From contig CADBXL010000040.1 in the NCBI GenBank assembly GCA_902798615.1, forward strand, positions 1 through 34,652: 34,652 nt of DNA, given 5' to 3'. Both the position numbers and the translations under genes were made by a program. The notes beneath the pieces were generated by a model. The model worked only from the letters and a program-made list of their open reading frames with translations. It was not told the origin of the DNA and searched no databases. This DNA comes from an uncultured Bacteroidales bacterium. GTDB lineage: Bacteria > Bacteroidota > Bacteroidia > Bacteroidales > Bacteroidaceae. This document shows positions 1-6,276 of the stretch, one piece after another (position 1 is the stretch's first letter; each line of letters begins with the position of its first letter).

Positions 1-103
1 AGCAGGCCGATTCCTCCTTCTTACAACAAAGGTAAGGAATCTGGCCTTACTAAGCAAAGATTATCCTATCTTTTTCTTAGACGATGCAAACTTAGAGCTA
101 TGC

Positions 104-202
104 CTTCGTTCTGCCTTCGCTCTGAGTCCGCTCCTAGGACTATAGGACGAACGGACCTACAACGGACTTACAACGGACCTAGAACGGACCTACATTGGAA
201 GG
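104..202. repeat. 11-bp-period array A, copy 1
   Basis: Nine consecutive units of exactly 11 bases can be read from 104 to 202. The first two are CTTCG-type, then come GTCCGCTCCTA and GGACTATAGGA, then four ACAACGGACCT-type units, and last ACATTGGAAGG. The early units (GTCCG, CCTAGGACT) are roughly complementary to the later ones (CGGAC), so the array is also a loose palindrome. It forms the left end of a longer dispersed repeat whose other copy lies at 16071-16622. No gene is supported here. Confidence 0.85.
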
Positions 203-467
203 AGTTGAAAGTTCTCGCAGATTCTCATTGAAGCCAATATTAAGTTTGGAGGATGGTTTTGAGAATGGTTTTCACGTTTTACATCGTTTTTCAAGCATAC
301 TGAATAAGGTGAATCTGGCAGGAATTAATGCTTATTGTTATGCTATTGAGACTATCAGCCGCCTTTATCCCGCCCTCCGATTTATGCATAACAATCTCAT
401 TATCTTTACTTTATACAACCACAAACAAGATTAAGTCTCGCTCGTCAAATTGTCAAAATCACGATCA

Positions 468-493
468 GTAACAAGTAACAGGTAACAATAAGG
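468..493. repeat. 7-bp-period array (GTAACAA type)
   Basis: Three 7-base units (GTAACAA, GTAACAG, GTAACAA) are followed by TAAGG. The same array recurs at 16468-16493. The complementary form lies at 595-619, so the two arrays bound a short inverted-repeat segment. Confidence 0.8.
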
Positions 494-594
494 ATTTTTG
501 TGTATGCCAAAATTTTACAGAATTATTCTAAGGAGTTTATATACCTTATTATATATATAAATAATAAATATAGGCAGCAGTTTACACTATTTTT

Positions 595-619
595 CTTATT
601 GTTACCTGTTACTGTTACT
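595..619. repeat. 7-bp-period array, inverted partner of 468-493
   Basis: This reads CTTATTGTTACCTGTTAC and onward, the complement of the array at 468-493, with one unit shortened to 6 bases. It lies 27 bases beyond the stop codon of the transglycosylase gene, so a transcript running through it could fold with the partner array. Confidence 0.7.
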
Positions 620-646
620 AATACGTTTTCCTTGAATGAACTAAAT

Positions 647-1873
647 TCAGTTTGCCCACTTGTTCTTATGCTTCGACCTCTGTGGCGTTGCGTTGATACC
701 GCTACCGTATTTCTTCTTGGTAGCACCACGATACTGATTCCAGCGGTCGATAATCCTATCCACATACTCGGCTGTTTCTGAGCCACGCATATAGCCGTTC
801 TTCACAACAGGATCATTATAATAGCGTGGTGATTGCAATCCAAGCACAAACTGCCGAACATCGCTCCATCGCTGATGATTCCTGCCATATTTCCTTGCCA
901 AAGCCATAGCATCACGAATATGGTGATAGCCACCGTTATAGCAGGCAAGAGCAAACTTTATACGTTCGCTACGCACAGGCACATCGCTAAATTTTCCCTG
1001 TAGCTGCGCCATATATCTGCATCCAGCCGCTATATTTGCCTCCGGCTCATAAATCTGCGCTCTTGGCAATCCTATCAAATCAGCAGTTCCCGGCATTATC
1101 TGCATCAATCCGCAAGCTCCTGCCCACGAATGTGCCCTTGGGTCGAAACAAGACTCTTGATAGCATTGGGCAGCTATGAGCGTCCAGTCGCAACCTGCCA
1201 CCGGAGCATATTTTCTGAACAGAGCATCATATCGGGAAATAATAGCATCCTTGCTGCTTAACATGAAGGGATAGACATGCCTCTTCACCATACCCACGGT
1301 GAACATAGAATGCATCTCACGCTTTACCTGCGTAACGAGTTCAGGCTTATACCAAGCTTTCAGTTCATTGGCAATCTCTCCCTTGCTATCTGCCACTTTC
1401 CACGACTTATAGTCAGAGAAAACGGCAATATCTCCCTCTCCATCAGCAAGACGTTTCATCACCTCGGCAGAGTCCTTGCAGACCTCCACACGAAGTCCTA
1501 CGCCCAGTTTCTGTGCGAACTTCTCGCAAAGCAGATACTGAAGTCCCATGCCATGTCCGTGATAGTCATAGTAGGTCTCAGGACCTGATACCGTAAGCAT
1601 TATCATCTCTCCAGCATCCACGATATCACTCAGCGATACCACCGAATTAGCAGTATCAGCCTGCTCTATAGGCGCACCATCCTCACCGATTGTCTCTCCC
1701 CAAGGGGTGACGATGGGCTGTGGTTTGGAGCAGGCAAGGAGACAAACAAACAGACACCCCAACAGACCCACCCCCATACCCCTCCCATAAAGGGAGGGGA
1801 GTAGATAGTATTTTTCGCGAAAAGTCTTGCGATATCTATTATTAAAAAATATGTCAATGAATATTTGTCTCAA
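647..1873 (-). CDS. Lytic transglycosylase lipoprotein (MltF-like)
   Basis: A 408-residue peptidoglycan lytic transglycosylase predicted to be anchored in the outer membrane. A lipoprotein signal ends in the lipobox LLAC with Cys48. Residues about 90-200 resemble the substrate-binding-like domain of MltF (SGPETYYDYHGHGMGLQYLL). Residues about 222-370 form an SLT domain with the catalytic Glu240 in CYQESCFDP, then GLMQIMPGTA and ALACYNGGYHH. These enzymes cleave the MurNAc-GlcNAc bond to give anhydro-muropeptides. The odd part is the signal peptide: residues about 24-39 ([13 protein letters not shown]) are encoded by a GC-rich palindromic repeat at 1763-1807. The shorter start at Met33 would lack the usual positive N-terminus, so I keep the long one, but the start is uncertain. 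It lies downstream of the helicase on the same strand. Confidence 0.88.
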   Translation of the reverse strand: MRQIFIDIFFNNRYRKTFREKYYLLPSLYGRGMGVGLLGCLFVCLLACSKPQPIVTPWGETIGEDGAPIEQADTANSVVSLSDIVDAGEMIMLTVSGPETYYDYHGHGMGLQYLLCEKFAQKLGVGLRVEVCKDSAEVMKRLADGEGDIAVFSDYKSWKVADSKGEIANELKAWYKPELVTQVKREMHSMFTVGMVKRHVYPFMLSSKDAIISRYDALFRKYAPVAGCDWTLIAAQCYQESCFDPRAHSWAGACGLMQIMPGTADLIGLPRAQIYEPEANIAAGCRYMAQLQGKFSDVPVRSERIKFALACYNGGYHHIRDAMALARKYGRNHQRWSDVRQFVLGLQSPRYYNDPVVKNGYMRGSETAEYVDRIIDRWNQYRGATKKKYGSGINATPQRSKHKNKWAN

Positions 1874-1950
1874 TTTTTAAAGGGTTCTCGTGATTTGAAT
1901 AGTGTAACTACTCCCCTCCCTTTATGGGAGGGGGTATGGGGGTGGGTCTG
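1763..1950. repeat. Inverted pair of GC-rich palindromes without a gene inside
   Basis: Two copies of a palindromic repeat face each other at 1763-1807 and 1904-1950. Each contains CCCCTCCC, TTTA, TGGGAGGGG and an outer end CAGACCC/GGGTCTG. The 96 bases between them hold the N-terminal codons of the transglycosylase gene. The right end stops at 1950, directly next to the helicase stop codon at 1951-1953. The arrangement is the same as the pair around the DUF559 gene at 14909-15446, which suggests a short derivative of that cassette (inference). Confidence 0.85.
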
Positions 1951-3288
1951 CTATTTGGTCGGTTCCACCACAGTCTTCATGCCTTTTATCTTCGCACCAG
2001 CGGTATTCTTCAATACGGCACGGAGACTCTTGCGGTTGATAGCGGCATAGCAATAGCGGTCATAGACGTCAATTCTTCCTATCTCCGCACTCTTCAAGCC
2101 ACCTATCTTGCAAAGGAAACCAACGATATCACCCTTGCTGATCTTATCCTTCTTGCCCTTGCCTATGTAGAGAGTAACCATCTGCGGAAGTACAGGCTTT
2201 GCCGATTCTGACTGCACCTGATACTCCTCTGGCTCAACTTCCACGAACTCAGGCATTTTCTCCTCAGGACCGAGCAAGAAGAATGTCCTACCCGATGCAT
2301 CCCAACGGGCGGTTCTACCCACACGATGGATATATTCCTGCTGACTGAGAGGCAAGTGATAGTGAATGATATTGCCTATCTTCGGGATATCAAGCCCACG
2401 GGCAGCAAGGTCGGTACACACCATTATCTGCACAGAGCCGTTAGAGAACTGATGCAAAGCCTGTTCACGCTGTTTCTGGTCAAGTCCACCGTGAAATACG
2501 ACATGACAGAAGCCTTGCGATTTAAGATACTCGGAAGTGCGCTCGATGGAGTCACGATAATTCAGGAATACTATGGCTGATGGGTGTTGGGTGTTAGGTG
2601 TTGGTGTGTTGCCGATGTCAGAAAGAAGCAAAGCAAGCGTGCCAAGCTTATCCTTCTCCTGACTATGCACGACAAAAGACTCTACACGGTTGTTTGTCTG
2701 CTCGTCCTCTGGAATGAAATTGAGCTTTGTAGTGCGCCCCATGTTTACGAAACGCGGAATGTCATCCATATCTGTGGCAGAGAGCAGCACACGACGGCAA
2801 TCATCACTCACAAAACCGAGTATTGCGCTCATCTCACGAGCAAAGCCCATCTCAAGGCATTTGTCAAACTCGTCAATGACAACAACCTGAACGTTGTCGC
2901 ATAATATATTGCCCTTTTCCAGATGATCAAGAAGACGACCAGGGGTTGCGAAAACCACCTGCGGATTCACCTCACGCATCTTGCGATGCTCATCCATAGT
3001 GGCACGACCACCATAGCAAGCCATGCTTCGCAATCCGCACCTGAGGCTTTGCAAAACCTCATGCGACTGCAAGGCAAGTTCTCTGCCCGGCACTATCACA
3101 AGCATCTGCACGTTGATGTCATCCCGATCCAACTGCTCTTGCAACGGAAGCATATATGCCAACGTCTTTCCCGTGCCTGTTGGCGAGAGGATAACCACAT
3201 CCTTCTGTGACGAGGAAATTTCCTTCCCCACAGCCACCTGCATAGGGTTAAGACTCTTTATCCCTATTTTTTCTAATATATCGTTCAT
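1951..3288 (-). CDS. DEAD-box RNA helicase with DbpA-type RNA-binding domain
   Basis: A 445-residue ATP-dependent RNA helicase. Motif I is SPTGTGKT (35-42), motif II is DEFD (139-142) where the family usually has DEAD, SAT is at 170-172, and motif VI HRVGRTAR is at 321-328. Residues about 370-440 (VTLYIGKGKKDKISKGDIVG) match the DbpA RNA-binding domain, which in E. coli DbpA binds 23S rRNA hairpin 92, so a role in large-subunit assembly is likely. Residues 228-236 (TPTPNTQHP) are encoded by a 7-bp tandem array and look like an expansion in the linker between the two RecA domains. A TAAATTTG -7 box lies at 3301-3308, only 13 bases before the start, which implies a very short leader. Confidence 0.93.
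   Translation of the reverse strand: MNDILEKIGIKSLNPMQVAVGKEISSSQKDVVILSPTGTGKTLAYMLPLQEQLDRDDINVQMLVIVPGRELALQSHEVLQSLRCGLRSMACYGGRATMDEHRKMREVNPQVVFATPGRLLDHLEKGNILCDNVQVVVIDEFDKCLEMGFAREMSAILGFVSDDCRRVLLSATDMDDIPRFVNMGRTTKLNFIPEDEQTNNRVESFVVHSQEKDKLGTLALLLSDIGNTPTPNTQHPSAIVFLNYRDSIERTSEYLKSQGFCHVVFHGGLDQKQREQALHQFSNGSVQIMVCTDLAARGLDIPKIGNIIHYHLPLSQQEYIHRVGRTARWDASGRTFFLLGPEEKMPEFVEVEPEEYQVQSESAKPVLPQMVTLYIGKGKKDKISKGDIVGFLCKIGGLKSAEIGRIDVYDRYCYAAINRKSLRAVLKNTAGAKIKGMKTVVEPTK
2582..2610. repeat. 7-bp-period array inside the helicase gene
   Basis: The units GGGTGTT, GGGTGTT, AGGTGTT and GGTGTGTT run in 7-base register inside the coding region. Gain or loss of one unit would shift the frame. 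Three units together are 21 bases and keep it. Confidence 0.8.
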
Positions 3289-3300
3289 TATCTATTTATC

Positions 3301-3308
3301 CAAATTTA
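3301..3308 (-). promoter_or_regulatory. -7 box for the helicase gene
   Basis: TAAATTTG on the minus strand fits TAnnTTTG. No clear TTG element was seen 19-20 bases upstream, so this is a weaker call than the other promoters in the window. Confidence 0.4.
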
Positions 3309-3330
3309 TCTTTTTACCAAATATTATAAA

Positions 3331-3395
3331 TGAAAAATGAAAAGTGAAAAATACTAATCTGTATTTTATGTTTTTTCATTTTTCACTTTTCATTT
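3331..3395. repeat. Inverted pair of 7-bp-period arrays between TPR gene and helicase
   Basis: The left side reads AAAAATG AAAAGTG AAAAATA. The right side reads TTCATTT TTCACTT TTCATTT. AAATGAAAAGTGAAAAA (3335-3351) is a perfect 17-base complement of 3379-3395, with a loop of 27 bases. The right arm includes the stop codon of the TPR gene, so on the minus strand the hairpin follows that gene at once. It may act as an AT-rich terminator or transcript-end stabiliser, but there is no GC stem. Confidence 0.8.
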
Positions 3396-4641
3396 ACAGC
3401 TCGCTGAACTCTTTACCCATATTCAGGTTCAGATACACATTATACAGCACCGGACGCCACTTGGCTCTTTCATTAGGCTCCAGTTCACGGAATTTCTCCA
3501 TGTAAGGGCGACATTTCTTATAAAGGTCGTGGAGTTTCTTCTCACGCTCCTTACGTTTGTTCGCCGGTCCCTTTTCAAGTCCCATTGTCTGATTATAATA
3601 TGCCAAGGCATTGTTATAGTAAACTTCTGAAACAGAATTATTCTCGGCAATCAACTTATCGCCAAGTGCAATGCACTCATCATATCGGGCAAGATTCAAG
3701 AGCAGAGTCTGTCTTATTACCTTTGTGGAATAATCTGTAGTATCAGCAGCAAGAACCTTTGTAGTCACACCAAGTGCCGAATTATAGTCATTGTGATTAC
3801 AATAGAAATCAACCAGTCGTGAAAAGAAATATCTATTGCGCGGAAATGTATCCACACCTAATGCGAGATAGTGCTCATAATGTACAGAATCATTTTTCGC
3901 ATGATAGATTTCTGTAAGATACTGCAAGGTTGTTTCCAGACGAGGACGATATTTCAACGCATCTCCCTCATATTTCAATGCCGACTGAAAATCTTCGTTT
4001 CTGTATCCCGCAGCAAGCATCACATAACTGGCATGCCTACGATGCAGGGAATCAATTTTCAACGCTCCTTTCATCATAGTCCACTCAGGAGCCATGAGAT
4101 AGGTGTTCACGCATTGCACAGCCTCACTATATTTACGATGATTGAGCAGGAACACACCTCCAGTATAGAGATTGCCATACAGCTGTGCCATAAGCTGCAC
4201 ATTACCCTCGCGATATGAATACTCCACCCTACCCTTCTCATTCGGTAGAGCCTCTATGCTGTCTAATCGCTCCGCAGCCTCGAATATCTTACGGGCAATA
4301 AGGAACAACTGCGTAGTATCATAAGCCTGATGAAGATATAATTTCTCATTTCCCTGATTATACTGCTTGCGCAAAGACTCTATGAGCGTGGCATGGAGAC
4401 GTTTGTCACGCATATTCACGGAGTCCGTCAGCAATTTTCGCATAGCAGCCTCCGTCTTGTCCAGATTCTTGTTCTGCTTCAGATTTATCTTCGCGTCATT
4501 AAGCTGTTTCTTCACTTCAGTCTTGCGAAGTTTGTCGGCCGCCTTAGCGTCACCAGACACATCACCATTACCCTGTGCAAAGCTACCAACGGCACATTGC
4601 ACAGACAAAATCAACAGCAATATAGACAAAAACCTTTTCAT
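3394..4641 (-). CDS. Exported tetratricopeptide-repeat protein
   Basis: A 415-residue protein with a Sec signal peptide (MKRFLSILLLILSVQCAVGSFA, likely cut before Gln23). A charged helical stretch follows (about 30-75), then several TPR-like helix pairs, for example ALKYRPRLETTLQYLTEIY and DYNSALGVTTKVL. The C-terminus has a lysine-rich segment (GPANKRKEREKKLHDLYKK) and the typical end seen in Bacteroidota TPR proteins (PYMEKFRELEPNERAKWRPVL). It resembles the next gene upstream (4853-6043) in domain type and C-terminal pattern, so the two may be distant paralogues. Such proteins act as periplasmic scaffolds. No specific partner can be named. Confidence 0.85.
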   Translation of the reverse strand: MKRFLSILLLILSVQCAVGSFAQGNGDVSGDAKAADKLRKTEVKKQLNDAKINLKQNKNLDKTEAAMRKLLTDSVNMRDKRLHATLIESLRKQYNQGNEKLYLHQAYDTTQLFLIARKIFEAAERLDSIEALPNEKGRVEYSYREGNVQLMAQLYGNLYTGGVFLLNHRKYSEAVQCVNTYLMAPEWTMMKGALKIDSLHRRHASYVMLAAGYRNEDFQSALKYEGDALKYRPRLETTLQYLTEIYHAKNDSVHYEHYLALGVDTFPRNRYFFSRLVDFYCNHNDYNSALGVTTKVLAADTTDYSTKVIRQTLLLNLARYDECIALGDKLIAENNSVSEVYYNNALAYYNQTMGLEKGPANKRKEREKKLHDLYKKCRPYMEKFRELEPNERAKWRPVLYNVYLNLNMGKEFSEL

Positions 4642-4649
4642 TCAAGATG

Positions 4650-4681
4650 CAAAATTACACATTTTTTTGCAGAACAACAAA
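4650..4681 (-). promoter_or_regulatory. Promoter of the TPR gene at 3394-4641
   Basis: On the minus strand TTTG (4678-4681), 20 bases, then TAATTTTG (4650-4657). Only 8 bases separate the -7 box from the ATG, so the transcript would be nearly leaderless. Confidence 0.65.
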
Positions 4682-4771
4682 AATACAGCCCAAAATACTA
4701 AAACAAAATGAATGTTTATCGTAATAATCAACTGTTTTTGCCTATTTTTATGTACAATTAGCAACAGAAAA

Positions 4772-4809
4772 CAAGAAATCGGCACCCGTCATTAGGACAG
4801 ATGCCGATT
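4772..4809 (-). terminator. Terminator after the TPR gene at 4853-6043
   Basis: AATCGGCA (4777-4784) pairs with TGCCGATT (4802-4809). On the minus strand the stem is followed by a T-rich stretch (TTTCTTGTTTT), which fits an intrinsic terminator. Confidence 0.6.
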
Positions 4810-4852
4810 ATCTTTACTCTATAATCTTTCTAATTTTATCTTTCCACCAAGA

Positions 4853-6043
4853 TTACTCACCGAGCATTTTTGAAATCTCGTTAGCCTTATCGGTCTCACC
4901 AAGAGCGTTGTAGATCATACGGAGCTGGTAAGGCCAGTTAGAAATAGCCTCACGGTTTGGATCAAGCTCACGAACCTTCTCGTAGTAACCAGCAGCCTCC
5001 TTGAGCACTTCCTTTACCTTTGCATCGTTCTCAGCAGTAATGCGGCCATTTTCGCTAAGCTGCTCGTTAAGGTCGAATCCCTTAGAACTTGCACAAACGC
5101 CAAGGTTGAACCATACAGCTGTGAAAGCAGGATCAATCTCTACGGTTTTCTTGAAGTACTTGATAGCATCATCCCATTTCTTATCGCTCATTGCATTCTC
5201 ACCCTTGATAGCATAAGCCATCTTATTATTTGGATCCTTCGCAATAGCATCATTAAGAATCTTTTCAGAGAGTTGACTCTCACCAATCTGATTGTAGAGG
5301 GAAGCAATCTGAGCCATGTACTTATCAGCATTAATGTCGTTAAGCTTCTTGAGGTAAGAAAGGGTATCAGCCTTTGTCTTGAGATTCTTCGTGAGAGCTG
5401 ATACGAGATACTGTTCTGCATTCTCCTTTACATCCTCGCACTTGATAGCCTTCTCTGCAAACTCAGCAGTCTTCTGCCAGTTCTCCATTTTGTAGTAAGC
5501 AGCAGCAGCAAAGAACTGTGCATAACCTAGATACGGATCACCTGCCTTGAGAGCCTCAGCAAAGAGTGGGCTTTCAGAAGAATTGATATATGCGTTTGCA
5601 AGAAAGAGCTTCTTATCAGCATCAGTTGTCTCGTTAGCTGCATTGATAAGTATTGTACGGAAATTTGCAAGGCGATCAGCATTCTTCTTACGGAACTTTG
5701 GAGCAACCTTTCCCTTATCGTTAGGCTGATTGTCGAACTCATCACACTTTACTGCATCGTTAAGAGCATTAACGATTGGAGTATAGACAGAAATATCAAC
5801 CTTGGTCTTCTGAACATTAGCGATTGTGATATCATTGTATGCCTTTGAAGCATCTGGGTAACCAATCTCTACGAGCTGGTTATAGCCCTTTGCCTTCTGC
5901 TCTGCAGAAAGACCTGAAAGTGCAGAGTTAAGAGTTGAGACAGCCTCAGAATAAGCCTGTCCTTTCATCTGCTTCACGATATCCTGAGCAAATGAGGTTG
6001 TAGCAAATGCTGCTACAAGTGCTGTGAAAATAATCTTCTTCAT
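4853..6043 (-). CDS. Exported tetratricopeptide-repeat protein downstream of gyrA
   Basis: A 396-residue protein with a clear signal peptide (MKKIIFTALVAAFATTSFA, cut before Gln20). TPR repeats run through most of the mature part; the clearest is at about 255-310 (KDPNNKMAYAIKGENAMSDK, then WDDAIKYFKKTVEIDPAFTA), with the Trp/Ala/Gly/Tyr/Pro pattern of canonical repeats. It ends with ELDPNREAISNWPYQLRMIY, the same kind of end as the neighbouring 415-residue protein. It lies downstream of gyrA on the same strand but 233 bases away, with a pair of GC-rich hairpin repeats between, so co-transcription is not assured. The likely role is as a periplasmic or outer-membrane scaffold. The partner is unknown. 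Confidence 0.85.
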   Translation of the reverse strand: MKKIIFTALVAAFATTSFAQDIVKQMKGQAYSEAVSTLNSALSGLSAEQKAKGYNQLVEIGYPDASKAYNDITIANVQKTKVDISVYTPIVNALNDAVKCDEFDNQPNDKGKVAPKFRKKNADRLANFRTILINAANETTDADKKLFLANAYINSSESPLFAEALKAGDPYLGYAQFFAAAAYYKMENWQKTAEFAEKAIKCEDVKENAEQYLVSALTKNLKTKADTLSYLKKLNDINADKYMAQIASLYNQIGESQLSEKILNDAIAKDPNNKMAYAIKGENAMSDKKWDDAIKYFKKTVEIDPAFTAVWFNLGVCASSKGFDLNEQLSENGRITAENDAKVKEVLKEAAGYYEKVRELDPNREAISNWPYQLRMIYNALGETDKANEISKMLGE

Positions 6044-6064
6044 AATTTATAGTTGTTATTTTAA

Positions 6065-6121
6065 GACCCCTTTCTGCCCTGCGGGCATCTTTCCCCATAA
6101 AGGGGCAAGAGGCTGGCGCAG
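6065..6121 (+). repeat. GC-rich hairpin repeat, family 2, copy 1
   Basis: This contains GGGCATCTTTCCCC, ATAA, AGGGGCAAGAGGCTGGCGCA and an inner CTGCCCTGCGGGC hairpin. It forms an inverted pair with 6218-6272. A third copy lies at 24907-24963, and similarity to that copy appears to run on to the right (a CTTGGTTTTAA-like segment). Confidence 0.75.
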
Positions 6122-6137
6122 TAAAGAGTGCAGGGCC

Positions 6138-6168
6138 TTGGGTTAAAGTTTTATATTAAGTATCTTTG
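6138..6168 (+). promoter_or_regulatory. Promoter-like site facing the 3' end of gyrA
   Basis: TTG (6138-6140), 20 bases, then TATCTTTG (6161-6168) on the plus strand. No plus-strand gene follows; transcription would run antisense into gyrA. It lies in the right-hand extension of the family 2 repeat. It is only a consensus match. Confidence 0.35.
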
Positions 6169-6217
6169 TTGCTTTGTTCCAAAGATGGCACAAAGAGAAT
6201 GTGCTAAATCTTCCATT

Positions 6218-6272
6218 CTGCGATAGCCTCTTCCCCCTTTACGGGGGAGGATGCCCCGCAGGGCAGGTAGGG
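6218..6272 (-). repeat. GC-rich hairpin repeat, family 2, copy 2 (inverted)
   Basis: This is the reverse complement of the 6065-6121 type: CTCTTCCCCCTTTACGGGGG, then GATGCCCCGCAGGGCAG. It lies 5 bases beyond the gyrA stop codon. It can fold as hairpins in the gyrA transcript end and may act as its terminator or 3' stabiliser. Confidence 0.75.
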
Positions 6273-6276
6273 ATTT

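Larger units (their letters stand above)
104..619. repeat. Dispersed intergenic repeat, copy 1 (about 0.5 kb)
   Basis: This non-coding stretch fills the space before the transglycosylase gene and matches 16082-16622. Its parts, in order, are the 11-bp array, a 109-bp core (192-300) that matches 16192-16300 at 106 of 109 positions by eye, a more diverged middle, and an end piece (about 468-619) bounded by 7-bp arrays in opposite orientation around an AT-rich centre with TATATA runs. A 79-codon reading frame starts at 195, but in the other copy it is interrupted soon after the core, so I do not call a gene. Positions 1-103 hold nothing I can name. Confidence 0.8.

Noticed and set aside
104-202. 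Possible CRISPR array at the tandem repeats
   Set aside because: Units are only 11 bases with no spacers, and there are no cas genes. The palindromic arrangement does not fit CRISPR.
195-434. 79-codon reading frame in the dispersed repeat as a small gene
   Set aside because: In the second copy the start codon is replaced by TTG and the frame breaks shortly after the conserved core. No start signal or composition supports coding.
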